Shown: positions 17,510 through 26,191, counted from the stretch's first letter. The stretch: 64,000 nt of DNA from Prevotella sp. (GCA_017651265.1 JAGCDO010000010.1:1-64000); one strand, 5' to 3'. Translations and numbers: made by a program. Notes: generated by a model from the sequence alone, not told the origin.

Positions 17510-18100
17510 AATGTATTTGCAGATAATGCCGATACCCTTCATATTCTCTCCGCCCTGCGGGATGATGATGTCGGCATACTTCTTGGTAGGCTCGATAAAC
17601 TGCTCGTGCATGGGTTTGAGCACTTCCAGATAACGGTTCAGCACCATGTCAACAGTACGTCCACGTTCCATCACATCACGAAGGATATTGCGGATGAGTC
17701 GTTCATCAGAGTCCGTATCCACGAAGATCTTCAGGTCCATCATGTTTCTTAGCTTACGATCTACCAAGGTCATGATACCCTCAATGATGATGACGGGCTT
17801 TGGCTCTACATGAACAGTTTCCGGCAAACGGTTACTGAGCACATAGCTGTAGGTGGGCTGCTCGATGGCCTCCCCCTTTTTCAGCATCGATATCTGCTTG
17901 TGCAGCAGTTTCCAGTCGAAAGCATCCGGGTGGTCGAAATTGATCTGCCGACGCTCCTCGTCGGTAAGGTCGGTTGTATCATTATAATAAGAGTCGAGAG
18001 GCACTACGGCCACGCTATGAGGTGGCAGTGCCTCCACAATTTTCTTCACGACGGTAGTCTTTCCTGACCCCGTCCCGCCAGCTATTCCTATAATAGTCAT
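17492..18100 (-). CDS. udk: Uridine kinase
   Basis: 202 residues. Phosphorylates uridine/cytidine for pyrimidine salvage. The P-loop is GIAGGTGSGKTTV at the N-terminus; the lid and base-binding regions DSYYND, NFDHPDAFDW and YSYVLSNR follow. The ATG at 18100 is used because the P-loop should start within ten residues; an upstream in-frame ATG would add seven residues made from a TTCAAAG repeat. Position next to a nuclease gene would fit use of released nucleosides. Confidence 0.93.
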   Translation of the reverse strand: MTIIGIAGGTGSGKTTVVKKIVEALPPHSVAVVPLDSYYNDTTDLTDEERRQINFDHPDAFDWKLLHKQISMLKKGEAIEQPTYSYVLSNRLPETVHVEPKPVIIIEGIMTLVDRKLRNMMDLKIFVDTDSDERLIRNILRDVMERGRTVDMVLNRYLEVLKPMHEQFIEPTKKYADIIIPQGGENMKGIGIICKYIEGLTI

Positions 18101-18108
18101 ATCATAAA

Positions 18109-18135
18109 GTTCAAAGTTCAAAGATCAAAGTTAAC
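18109..18135. repeat. 7-bp word array (GTTCAAA)
   Basis: Units GTTCAAA at 18109 and 18116, GATCAAA at 18123 and a partial unit at 18130. The same word recurs at 57821-57848 between lutA and lutB. It lies just upstream of the udk start. Confidence 0.85.
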
Positions 18136-18208
18136 TACGTTGACTTTCGTCACGACTCGGCCAATCAAGCAAGCTTATTGTCCCTCGCTGTTCCGAAAGT
18201 TCAAAGAA

Positions 18209-19258
18209 CTATTGTTGTTCTTTCACCAGGTAAACCACCACGGGCAAGTGATCGCTGTAGCCATCGAGCCACACACCGCCTGCATGGGTACGCTTGGGAT
18301 TTCCCTTGTACTTTCCTTCCTGCTGAATCAGATAGTCGCGACGGAACACCTGGCATTTCAGGTAGGTAAGACCGCTATAGTCCTTATTCCCCTTCTTATC
18401 GATAGCATTGGGAGTCATCACAATCTGGTCGAACAGGTTCCAGGCACCATTGTAGGCAAGAGTACCGATACCTTGTTTAACAAGCACGTTATACCAGGGA
18501 TTATACATATCTCCTGCTCCCACCTTGTTGACCTCCGACTTACAACTCAGTCCTTCGGTCATACTCTTGTTGGTCGGGTCATCATTAAGGTCACCCATCA
18601 CAAAGACCTTCCTCTCGGGATCCTCAAGCAGAAGGTTATCCTTGATGACACGCACCTGACGGGCGGCACTCTCACGATAGAAGGAAGTACTGTATCTACT
18701 GGGCCAGTGGCAAACGATAATAGCCACGCGCTCATTGGCCAGAATGCCCTTCACCGTCAGGAAACCACGGGTCTTGAAGGTGCTGTCTTCCGGAAGTTCA
18801 GGCACATAGGGCGGCAGCTGTACATCCTCCACCGTAAATAACGAAGGATTGTAGAGCATAGCGCAATCCACACCTCGTGAGTCAGGACCTTCGATATGCA
18901 CAAACTTCATGCCACGGGCACGCAACGGCTCCTGATCAACAAGATCACTCAGCGCCCGCGCATTCTCCACCTCAGAAAGACCGATAACGGCACAGCCAAC
19001 ATTCGGAAGCATGTCTGTTCCCATATCGGCCAAGGCTCTTGCCATATTCTGAAGCTTATGCGTGTATTTCCGCGCATTCCAACGGTTACTACCTGTGGGA
19101 AGATACTCATAGTCGTTCTTGCCCTCATCATGACATGTATCAAACAGATTCTCCTGATTATAGAAACCTATTCCATAAACAGAATATTTCTTCTGCGCCG
19201 AGACAACAGTCACGACACTGCAGAAAACAACGGCAAAAAGGATTCTCAGTCTATTCAT
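18209..19258 (-). CDS. Secreted endonuclease/exonuclease/phosphatase family enzyme
   Basis: 349 residues. Signal peptide (VVTVVSA|Q). The DNase I-like fold is marked by FYNQENLFDT, VIGLSEVEN (catalytic Glu), VIVCHWPSR (His), VFVMGDLNDDP (Asp/Asn) and YSDHLPVVV (Asp-His pair at the C-terminus). All metal and catalytic positions look intact. Secreted members of this branch are found beside TonB receptors and OB-fold lipoproteins in Bacteroidota, as here, and resemble the catalytic part of extracellular nucleases. The ATG at 19258 is preferred because it begins the signal peptide and lies 18 bases from a -7 box. A phosphatase or sphingomyelinase-like activity remains possible. Confidence 0.85.
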   Translation of the reverse strand: MNRLRILFAVVFCSVVTVVSAQKKYSVYGIGFYNQENLFDTCHDEGKNDYEYLPTGSNRWNARKYTHKLQNMARALADMGTDMLPNVGCAVIGLSEVENARALSDLVDQEPLRARGMKFVHIEGPDSRGVDCAMLYNPSLFTVEDVQLPPYVPELPEDSTFKTRGFLTVKGILANERVAIIVCHWPSRYSTSFYRESAARQVRVIKDNLLLEDPERKVFVMGDLNDDPTNKSMTEGLSCKSEVNKVGAGDMYNPWYNVLVKQGIGTLAYNGAWNLFDQIVMTPNAIDKKGNKDYSGLTYLKCQVFRRDYLIQQEGKYKGNPKRTHAGGVWLDGYSDHLPVVVYLVKEQQ

Positions 19259-19275
19259 AATTATGTTATTTTCTG

Positions 19276-19345
19276 CAAAGATACGAAAATTATAAATAAG
19301 TGAGAAGGAAATAAACAAAATTATTTTCAGAACATGAAGATTTTT
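19276..19345 (-). promoter_or_regulatory. Promoter repeat element, copy E (drives the secreted nuclease)
   Basis: -7 box TATCTTTG at 19276-19283 (minus), CTCACTTATT core, imperfect inverted repeat GAAATAA / TTATTTTC at 19308-19328 and the AATCTTCATGTTC stretch shared with copy D near 63510-63530. Confidence 0.6.
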
Positions 19346-19395
19346 ATATGACAAGAAAAATGTGGAAAAGATTTTGCACATACAAAAATATTGTT

Positions 19396-19403
19396 TATCT
19401 TTG
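19396..19403 (+). promoter_or_regulatory. -7 box TATCTTTG of the second TonB receptor
   Basis: Box ends 29 bases before the ATG at 19432, in divergent arrangement with the nuclease promoter. The longer in-frame ORF from 19348 would span this box. Confidence 0.7.
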
Positions 19404-19431
19404 TGGCAAATATCAAACAAGAATGCTTCTT

Positions 19432-21981
19432 ATGAATAAAAAACTGAAACTATTCGTGATTGCTCTTTGCTACGTCCCGTTAGCTTTTGCACAAACAGGA
19501 CAGACTGAAGGGCAGAATGCCAACGAGACGAATGAGTCGGCATTCACTTTCACTGAGGCGCAGTTGGGAGAAGATGATGACATGTCACAGAATGTGACCA
19601 TCGTCTCCTCGAACAACAACATCTATGCCAGCGAGGTGGGATATCTGTTCTCGCCTGCCCGGTTCAGATACCGCGCATTCAACCAGAAGTACAACGACGT
19701 CTTTATCAACGGCGTAGCTGCAAACGACCTGGAAAGCGGACAGTTCCGATTCTCTTTGGTGGGCGGTTTGAACCAACAGACAAAGAACCAGGAGTTTTCG
19801 CTCCCCTTCGAGAGCAATAACTTCTCTATGTCGGGCATGGCCGGTTCGAACAACTACAACTTCCGTCCTTCACAGATGCCAGCGGGACATAGAATCACGC
19901 TGAGCGGTGCCAACAGGAACTACACGCTGAGAGGCATGTACACCTTCAACAGTGGACTGAACAACAAGGGTTGGGCATACTCTGCCAACATCACCTACCG
20001 CTGGGCCGACCGTGGTTATGTAGAGGGAACGTTCTACAACTCTCTGAGCTACTTCCTCGGTGTAGAGAAGGTGCTCGGCGACAACCACGCTCTCTCGCTG
20101 GTTACCTGGGGTAACCCCACGGAAAGGGCATCACAGGGAGCCTCAACAGACGAGATGTACTGGCTGGCTAACGATCGCTACTACAACCCCTACTGGGGCT
20201 ACCAGAACGGGAAGAGACGTAATTCGCGTGTAGTAAATGACTTTGCGCCGACGGCGTTGATGACCTGGGACTGGGACATCGACCACGAGACGCGCCTTAC
20301 CACAACGCTGTTAGGGAAGTACTCGATGTACCAGAGCACCAAGCTGAACTACAACAACAGCGACAACCCACAGCCCGACTACTGGAAGTTGATGCCGAGC
20401 AGCTATTATAACGTGTTTGACGAGAACGATGTCTATAACCGCACGGAGCAGGATCTGGCCAACTGGACAACGGCTTACAGCTACCTGACAGGTAGGAAAG
20501 CAGATCGTCAGATCGACTTCGACCGACTGATCTATTCTAACCGTCAGGTAAGTGCGCAGGGTGGTGATGCCATGTATTTCATCCAGGCTAAGCACAATGA
20601 TGTGCTCACCTTCGCAATGTCTTCATCACTGAGCACGAAGCTGAACACCAACACCAGTTTCAACATCGGCATGCAGTTCGGCTCGAACAACGCCCGTCAT
20701 TACCAGACCATGGAAGACATGCTGGGCGCATCCATCTATCATAACATCAACACCTACGCCATCGGCAACTATGCTGATACTGACGACTGGGTACAATATG
20801 ACTTGAACAAGCGCAACGCAGCCATCAAGGAAGGTGATGTGTTTGGATATGACTATTATATTAAGGTGAACAAGGCCACGGCTTGGAGCAGTATCTCTAC
20901 CAAGACCGGCAACTGGTTCTTGATGGCTGCTGCCAAGGTGAACGGAACAGGCATGCAGCGCGACGGTAAGATGCGCAACGGTATGGCTGCCGATAACTCC
21001 TACGGCAAGGGCGGAACAGCCAAGTTCCTCGACGGAGGAGCCAAGGCGGGTGCCACATGGAATGTAGGAAGAGGACATCTTCTGACCTTCGGTGCCGGCT
21101 ACGAATGGAAGGCGCCGACCGCTGCCACAGCCTTTGCAGCACCTGAAATCAACAACGACTTCGTGACGAACCTGAAGAATGAGCGCATCCTGAGTACGGA
21201 GCTTACCTATAGCTACCAGACCTCTTGGGTGAAGCTGAACCTGAACGGTTATTACAGTCTGATAGACAATGCCTCTGAATGGCAGAACTTCTACTACGAC
21301 GACATCAACTCGTTCTCATATGTATCGCTGACCGACCAGCAGAAAGCCTACTACGGCGTTGAGCTCGGTGCCCGCATCAAGCTGACATCAGCGCTCGATG
21401 TATTACTCGTTGGTACGATGAGCGAAGGCAAGAACATGAAGAATGCCAACGTTCGCTACATGAACTCTACTTCGGGTGTCTACGTAGAGGATGTTTGCTA
21501 CAACAAGAATCACCACGAGAACGGTACGCCGCTCACAGTGGGAAGTGTAGGACTGAGCTACCACTCTGGCGGATGGTATATCGACGTGAATGCCAACTGG
21601 TACGACCGTATCTACCTCTCGAGTGCTCCCTGCTTCTATTATGAGAAATCTCTGACGAACCGACAGGCAGCCATCGGTGATGTAATGGACAATGAAGGCA
21701 ACTACCTGCCAGGCATCCTCGACCAAGCCAAAGGACACGGCGGTTTGATGGTCGATGGCTCCATCGGTCGTAGCATTCGCATGAAGAAAGGACAGTTGAG
21801 CATCAACCTCTCTATTACCAACCTGCTGAACAACCAGAGCATCACTACCTGGGGTTATGAGCAGGGTCGTTCCGACTACTCCAGCAGCGGTAAGGAACGT
21901 GTGTATAAGTTCTCCAAGAACCCGAAGGTGTACTACGCATTTGGTACCAACGGTTTGCTGAATCTTGCGTATAAGTTCTAA
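19432..21981 (+). CDS. Atypical TonB-dependent receptor of a nuclease/OB-fold locus
   Basis: 849 residues. Signal peptide (MNKKLKLFVIALCYVPLAFA|Q). There is no carboxypeptidase-like N-terminal domain and no clear TonB box; a reduced plug-like region runs about residues 40-180 (FRYRAFNQKYNDVFINGV, NYTLRGMYTF) followed by a long barrel ending LLNLAYKF, with the usual aromatic C-terminus. It is followed by two OB-fold-type lipoproteins rather than SusD and is divergent from a secreted nuclease. By context it may import nucleic-acid breakdown products; this is inference and no substrate motif is visible. Confidence 0.82.
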   Translation: MNKKLKLFVIALCYVPLAFAQTGQTEGQNANETNESAFTFTEAQLGEDDDMSQNVTIVSSNNNIYASEVGYLFSPARFRYRAFNQKYNDVFINGVAANDLESGQFRFSLVGGLNQQTKNQEFSLPFESNNFSMSGMAGSNNYNFRPSQMPAGHRITLSGANRNYTLRGMYTFNSGLNNKGWAYSANITYRWADRGYVEGTFYNSLSYFLGVEKVLGDNHALSLVTWGNPTERASQGASTDEMYWLANDRYYNPYWGYQNGKRRNSRVVNDFAPTALMTWDWDIDHETRLTTTLLGKYSMYQSTKLNYNNSDNPQPDYWKLMPSSYYNVFDENDVYNRTEQDLANWTTAYSYLTGRKADRQIDFDRLIYSNRQVSAQGGDAMYFIQAKHNDVLTFAMSSSLSTKLNTNTSFNIGMQFGSNNARHYQTMEDMLGASIYHNINTYAIGNYADTDDWVQYDLNKRNAAIKEGDVFGYDYYIKVNKATAWSSISTKTGNWFLMAAAKVNGTGMQRDGKMRNGMAADNSYGKGGTAKFLDGGAKAGATWNVGRGHLLTFGAGYEWKAPTAATAFAAPEINNDFVTNLKNERILSTELTYSYQTSWVKLNLNGYYSLIDNASEWQNFYYDDINSFSYVSLTDQQKAYYGVELGARIKLTSALDVLLVGTMSEGKNMKNANVRYMNSTSGVYVEDVCYNKNHHENGTPLTVGSVGLSYHSGGWYIDVNANWYDRIYLSSAPCFYYEKSLTNRQAAIGDVMDNEGNYLPGILDQAKGHGGLMVDGSIGRSIRMKKGQLSINLSITNLLNNQSITTWGYEQGRSDYSSSGKERVYKFSKNPKVYYAFGTNGLLNLAYKF

Positions 21982-22008
21982 TCAACGACAACATAAACGA
22001 CAAGCATT

Positions 22009-22914
22009 ATGAAAGAGCTCAAATATATCATGATGGCACTGGTCTGCATCCTCATGACAGGATGTATGGACGGTGACTATGACGAGATAGAACCGGCACA
22101 GCCTCCCTATGGAAACAACACCATTGTGGAGAGCAACCTGGTAACCATCGCGCAACTGAAGAATATGTACAAGACACAGCTGGCCACCGACTACCGCGAC
22201 GGGAACAGCTTTGCCAAGGTGACCAAGAACTTGCAGATCAAGGGATATGTTACCGGTAATGACCTTACGGGTAACATCTATAATGAGATATGGATCCAGG
22301 ACGAGACGGGAGCCATCAGCTTCTCTATCAGTCAGGGTGGTATCTGCGGTTATCTGCCGGTGGGTGCTGAGATCCTCGTGGAACTGAAAGGCCTCTCCAT
22401 TGGTAACTACCGTATGCAGCCTGTTATCGGTACTCCTTACACCACCGTTCTTACCAGTGGTAGGAATGCGGGTAAGGAAGTAACCTACGTAAGCAGAATG
22501 AACCGCATGGAATGGATGAATCATTTCAAGATCACAGGCGGCAAGCGTATCATCGAGCCTGAAGTGTTTGCTGAAGGCAGTACCAAGACCACATGGGATC
22601 TTGACAAAGATGCCGGTAAGCTGGGTACACTGAAGAACGTGACCTTCAAGAACGGTTCCTATTATGACGCCTCTAAAGGACAGTCGGTAACGGTTAGATA
22701 CAACGACAAGGCTGTCTATGCCTCTGGCTTCAACACGTCGTGGTATTTCAAGGAGCAGCCAACCACGGTGATGCTGTACAACAGTCCGTATTGCGACTTC
22801 GCCGGAAGAATCCTTCCACAGAGCAAGGTGAACCTTACGGGTATCATGAAACGCTACGACAACAACTGGGAGATTATCCTGCGCTCACTTGACGATGTAC
22901 AGGAAGTTCAATAA
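22009..22914 (+). CDS. OB-fold surface lipoprotein (DUF5689-like)
   Basis: 301 residues. Lipobox ILMTGC followed by MDGDYDEIEP, an acidic stretch like the surface-export signal of Bacteroidota lipoproteins. The body contains KGYVTGNDLTGNIYNEIWIQ and a five-stranded OB-type pattern around residues 40-130, then a second beta-rich half with RVYNDKAVYASG-like strands. This matches what I know of DUF5689 proteins, which are coded next to such receptors. It may hold nucleic acid or another ligand at the cell surface in place of a SusD. Function not shown. Confidence 0.7.
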   Translation: MKELKYIMMALVCILMTGCMDGDYDEIEPAQPPYGNNTIVESNLVTIAQLKNMYKTQLATDYRDGNSFAKVTKNLQIKGYVTGNDLTGNIYNEIWIQDETGAISFSISQGGICGYLPVGAEILVELKGLSIGNYRMQPVIGTPYTTVLTSGRNAGKEVTYVSRMNRMEWMNHFKITGGKRIIEPEVFAEGSTKTTWDLDKDAGKLGTLKNVTFKNGSYYDASKGQSVTVRYNDKAVYASGFNTSWYFKEQPTTVMLYNSPYCDFAGRILPQSKVNLTGIMKRYDNNWEIILRSLDDVQEVQ

Positions 22915-22924
22915 CAATTGATCA

Positions 22925-22949
22925 TTGAAAGTTGAAAATTGAAAATTAA
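22925..22949. repeat. Short TTGAAAAT tandem array
   Basis: Three to four copies of an 8-bp word (TTGAAAGT, TTGAAAAT, TTGAAAAT) between two lipoprotein genes of one operon. Confidence 0.7.
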
Positions 22950-22960
22950 AATATACAGAC

Positions 22961-24670
22961 ATGAAAAAGATTATTAATTCAATGTTGATGCTGGCCATGG
23001 CGGCCATGACATTCGTGAGCTGTGAAGATGTGCCGGAGCCCTACTCCTGGCCAACACCTCCGGAAAGCGGAAATGAAGAAGAGGTAATAACCCCGCAAGG
23101 TAGCGGAACACTCGAAGACCCGTATAACGTGGCAGCAGCACAGGCACTCATCCAGACTTTGGGAGCCGATGTACAGTCAGAAGAGATCTACGTCAAGGGC
23201 TTCATCTCTCAGATCGACGACATCTCACCGGTGCCTGAAACCACTTATGGTAATGCTACCTATTGGATTTCCGACCAGAAGGGTTCAACCGCAGGACAGC
23301 TGGAGATCTACCGTGGCTACTCATTAGGTGGAGAGAAGTTTACCTCAAAGGATGAGATCAAGGAAGATGATGAGGTTATTGTATTTGGTAAGGTCGTGAA
23401 CTTCCGTGGCAGCACACCTGAGTTCACCACGGGTAGCTCTATCTACTCGTTGAACGGCCAGACCGCTGGCGAGAAACCTCAAAGCGAAACCATCGGTACC
23501 CTCGATGAACCCATCACCGTGTCCAAGGCTGTTGAGCTGATCAATGCCCTGGCTGATGGCGGCACGACTGAACAGGATGCCTACGTGAAAGGAAAGATTA
23601 CCTCTATCAAGACCAAGGACGAGGATATCTCGAAGTACAAGAACATCGATTATATCATCTCCGATGGTACCAACGAGCTAACCGTCTTCCGCGGCAAGAA
23701 CTTGAACAATACCGACTTCACCGAAGCAGGACAGATCAATGTGGGTGACGAGGTGGTTGTCATCGGTAAGCTGACGAAGTATGTAAATGCAAACACTGGT
23801 GCTGTAGTACCAGAAGTTGCACAAGGCAACTATATCGTGAAGCTGACCAAGGGCGGTGGTGGTACACCAGTTGGTGACAACGATGGCTCACTGGCCAAAC
23901 CGTTCACACCTGCCGAGGCCAATGCTTTTGCAGCCCAACTGGCAGCCGATCAAAAAACCGACCAAGAGTATTATATCAAGGGAAAGATTATCGAAATTAC
24001 TGAAAAGAACCAGTTTAATACACAGTATGGTAACTGTACGTTCTACATCTCTGATGACGGAACAGATAAGGCTGATAAGTTCTATGTTTATCGTACCCTC
24101 TACCTTGGAAACGTGAAATACAGTGACGACTCTTGGGAAAAGCCGAAGGCAGGTGATGAGGTGATTATCTGTGGTAAGTTGGTGAATTACAAGGGTACAA
24201 CACCAGAAACTGTTCAGAACGAAAGTTATATCTACTCGTTGAACGCCAATGGTGGTGGCACACCTGGTGGTGATGAGAGCGGCACCTTAGCCAAGCCGTT
24301 CACACCAGCCGAGGCCAATGCCTTTGTGTCCAAAATGGAAGCTGGGGTAAACTCTGACAAGGATTATTACATCAAGGGAAAGATTATCGAGATTACGGAT
24401 AAGAACCAGTTTGGCACGCAGTACGGCAACTGCACGTTCTACATCTCTGATGACGGTACAGACAAGGCGGATAAGTTCTATATCTATCGTACACTCTACC
24501 TTGGTAATGTGAAGTACAGCGACGATTCATGGGTAAAGCCCAAGGCTGGCGATGAGGTCATCATCTGCGGTAAGGTGGTGAACTACCAAGGCAACACCCC
24601 AGAAACCGCTCAGAACCTGAGCTACATCTACTCGCTGAACGGCAACACCAGCCGTAGCAAAAGACGTTAA
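22961..24670 (+). CDS. Lipoprotein with four OB-fold-like repeats
   Basis: 569 residues. Lipobox TFVSC followed by EDVPEP. Four repeats of ~125 residues follow: about 47-172, 177-298, 308-432 and 439-562. Each starts (S/G)(G)TL-x-(D/K)P, has a helix with AEANAF or an equivalent, then YYIKGKI-type first strand, an ISD strand, a charged middle and DEVIICGK-type strand, the OB pattern. Repeats 3 and 4 are almost identical at both protein and DNA level, so the last duplication is recent; repeats 1 and 2 have diverged. Tandem OB folds would suit binding of a long, flexible ligand such as single-stranded nucleic acid or a glycan at the cell surface. Confidence 0.82.
   Translation: MKKIINSMLMLAMAAMTFVSCEDVPEPYSWPTPPESGNEEEVITPQGSGTLEDPYNVAAAQALIQTLGADVQSEEIYVKGFISQIDDISPVPETTYGNATYWISDQKGSTAGQLEIYRGYSLGGEKFTSKDEIKEDDEVIVFGKVVNFRGSTPEFTTGSSIYSLNGQTAGEKPQSETIGTLDEPITVSKAVELINALADGGTTEQDAYVKGKITSIKTKDEDISKYKNIDYIISDGTNELTVFRGKNLNNTDFTEAGQINVGDEVVVIGKLTKYVNANTGAVVPEVAQGNYIVKLTKGGGGTPVGDNDGSLAKPFTPAEANAFAAQLAADQKTDQEYYIKGKIIEITEKNQFNTQYGNCTFYISDDGTDKADKFYVYRTLYLGNVKYSDDSWEKPKAGDEVIICGKLVNYKGTTPETVQNESYIYSLNANGGGTPGGDESGTLAKPFTPAEANAFVSKMEAGVNSDKDYYIKGKIIEITDKNQFGTQYGNCTFYISDDGTDKADKFYIYRTLYLGNVKYSDDSWVKPKAGDEVIICGKVVNYQGNTPETAQNLSYIYSLNGNTSRSKRR
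23875..24640 (+). repeat. Recent tandem duplication inside the OB-repeat gene
   Basis: Two segments of ~390 bases (about 23883-24260 and 24276-24640) are nearly identical, including long runs of the same codons around the YISDDGTDKADKFY motif, which shows recent in-frame duplication. Confidence 0.85.
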
Positions 24671-24693
24671 AAAGTAACCTCACTTTCCTACAA

Positions 24694-24784
24694 GCCTAGT
24701 TGGAGCTACTTATCAGCCTTATAACCTATAGAAATCAGCCTTATAACCTGTAGAAATCAGCCTAGTTAGAGGGCGTTATAAGGC
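24694..24784. repeat. 22-bp period array with terminal inverted repeat
   Basis: GCCT starts at 24694, 24716, 24738 and 24760, exactly 22 bp apart. The two middle units differ at one position. The word GCCTTATAAC of the middle units meets its complement GTTATAAGGC at 24775-24784. Confidence 0.85.
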
Positions 24785-24843
24785 TTGTTGGAATTTGAAG
24801 GTAAACAGACGTCGTGAAGACATGAAGAATGTGAATAAAAGAA

Positions 24844-24896
24844 TGCTCCGCTAACACACCTAATTGACTTATGATCAATAGGTTGTTGGCGGAGCA
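24844..24896. other. Long imperfect hairpin
   Basis: Arms begin TGCTCCGC and end GCGGAGCA and pair over about 21 bp with two one-base bulges and a short loop. It may be a bidirectional terminator for the OB-fold operon or part of a structured RNA. A second pair TTCCTCCGC / GCGGAGGAA lies at about 24920-24975 and shares the CTCCGC core. Confidence 0.6.
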
Positions 24897-25118
24897 ATTT
24901 ATAGACACGCACACCTTAAATTCCTCCGCCCTGATTCTTCTGGTAATCATGTAATTACATAATTTAGCGGAGGAATATGTGTGGATTACTTAAGACTGAT
25001 GCAACATAAATATGTAATCTGTAAGGCTGGATAGCAACCTTAATTATTGTTAAACTTTTCGGTTTTCATGCAAGATTCCAAAGTTACTGAGTTTATCTTA
25101 CAAACAACTTATTGGAAT

Positions 25119-25715
25119 ATGAAACAACTTAAAAGTATTATCATGGCAATGATGGCTGTATGTGTGTTTACGGCCTGCTCCAGTAGCGATGACATTATGG
25201 GTAATAACAACCCAACTGACCTCTATGCTAATGACATTGTGGGTAATAACAACCCAACTGACCTCTATGCTATCATCAAACCAGAAGGGGAACAACTGAT
25301 AGACATTAATCCCAGTGACTATGTGCTGACCCTCGACAATATTCTTGCTGTCAATCCGGCGACAGGCGAATTCATGTTAAAAGGTACAGAGCGGATTGAT
25401 TCAAAAGCCTTTCCCATACCAGAGCAGTATGTCATCCTGTTCTATTCAAACGGCAGTTTTCTTTTCGATGCTAAGCTGAATAGTATGATCTCCAGCTATC
25501 TCCCCAGTGGACTGACGTTCTGCCATTTCATAACAGACAAGAACGGTTTGGCAAGATATGACCTTGGAGCAACCCATATTGTCAGTGCTGATGGAAAGGT
25601 AGTAGAGGGTAATCCTTCAGACCAGCAGGCACAAGGAATGCAGCGCATGTACCAGATACTACAAAAGGCAGGAAAGGTTAGAAGTAGTATCGATTATGAC
25701 TTTCAGTTTAAATAA
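25119..25715 (+). CDS. Lipoprotein with duplicated N-terminal tether
   Basis: 198 residues. Lipobox CVFTAC followed by SSSDD, a likely surface-export signal. Directly after it a 14-residue unit (DIMGNNNPTDLYAN) is repeated once with two changes. The rest (residues ~50-198) has mixed helices and strands; no family recognised. The ATG at 25119 is chosen because it begins the signal peptide. It lies between the OB-fold lipoprotein operon and a palindrome-rich noncoding region. Confidence 0.75.
   Translation: MKQLKSIIMAMMAVCVFTACSSSDDIMGNNNPTDLYANDIVGNNNPTDLYAIIKPEGEQLIDINPSDYVLTLDNILAVNPATGEFMLKGTERIDSKAFPIPEQYVILFYSNGSFLFDAKLNSMISSYLPSGLTFCHFITDKNGLARYDLGATHIVSADGKVVEGNPSDQQAQGMQRMYQILQKAGKVRSSIDYDFQFK
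25188..25271 (+). repeat. 42-bp in-frame duplication after the lipobox
   Basis: Two copies of a 42-base unit, 39-40 bases identical, encoding the tether next to the acylated Cys. Confidence 0.9.
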
Positions 25716-25985
25716 TCATGTTGGCTATAAAACTCGATTTTACCCTAACATCTAACCCAATTTGGGTGAAATGCCGATAAACACAGGTGATACTGAGGGT
25801 TAGATGTTGCTCAAACATCTAACCTACATCTAACCCAGATATCCCGTAGATCTCCTCAGACATGTTTATTTTTTTGTCCCGCAAAGGTACGAAAAAAGAT
25901 TGATTCTACCAAAAATGAGGGGCGTGTAGCTTGCAAAAATCCGTTAAGGAATCTCGTTTAAATGTTAAGAAACACTGAACGCCGT

Positions 25986-26024
25986 AAACGCTCCCAGTGA
26001 TCAAGGCAAACGCTCCCAGCGTTT
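25986..26024. repeat. Palindrome pair AAACGCTCCCAG, 22-bp period
   Basis: Copies start at 25986 and 26008. The second is a full palindrome (AACGC-TCCCA-GCGTT); the first has lost one arm. A diverged inverted version follows at about 26027-26046. Confidence 0.8.
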
Positions 26025-26063
26025 GACGTTCCCGCTATTGGCGTTTGAGACACTTTGCACCAG

Positions 26064-26100
26064 AAACTGCCATAGTTTCTAACGCAAACTGCCATAGTTT
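26064..26100. repeat. Palindrome pair AAACTGCCATAGTTT, 22-bp period
   Basis: Two identical 15-bp palindromes (5-bp arms AAACT/AGTTT, centre GCCAT) at 26064-26078 and 26086-26100 with a 7-bp spacer. Confidence 0.9.
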
Positions 26101-26125
26101 TCTTCATCACACTCCCTCGAAACAT

Positions 26126-26191
26126 CGTTATTTCGTAATAACGGGATTACGTAATTACGTTATTACGACAACTCTGTCTCTTACGAGAGTT
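26126..26191. repeat. Three further hairpins in a row
   Basis: CGTTATT/AATAACG at 26126-26143, CGTAAT/ATTACG at 26150-26167 and AACTCT/AGAGTT at 26170-26191. These have 18-22 bp spans and do not keep the 22-bp spacing. Confidence 0.75.

Larger units (their letters stand above)
24671..25118. other. Noncoding gap with 22-bp array and two hairpins
   Basis: 448 bases without a convincing gene. It holds a 22-bp-period array (24694-24784), a long hairpin (24844-24896) and a second GGAG-type inverted repeat (24920-24975), then an AT-rich stretch up to the lipoprotein ATG at 25119. No clear TAnnTTTG box was found before that gene. Confidence 0.8.

Noticed and set aside
18121-18208. Gene or RNA between uridine kinase and nuclease genes
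   Set aside because: Short, with only TTCAAAG words and no frame, promoter or stable fold that stands out.
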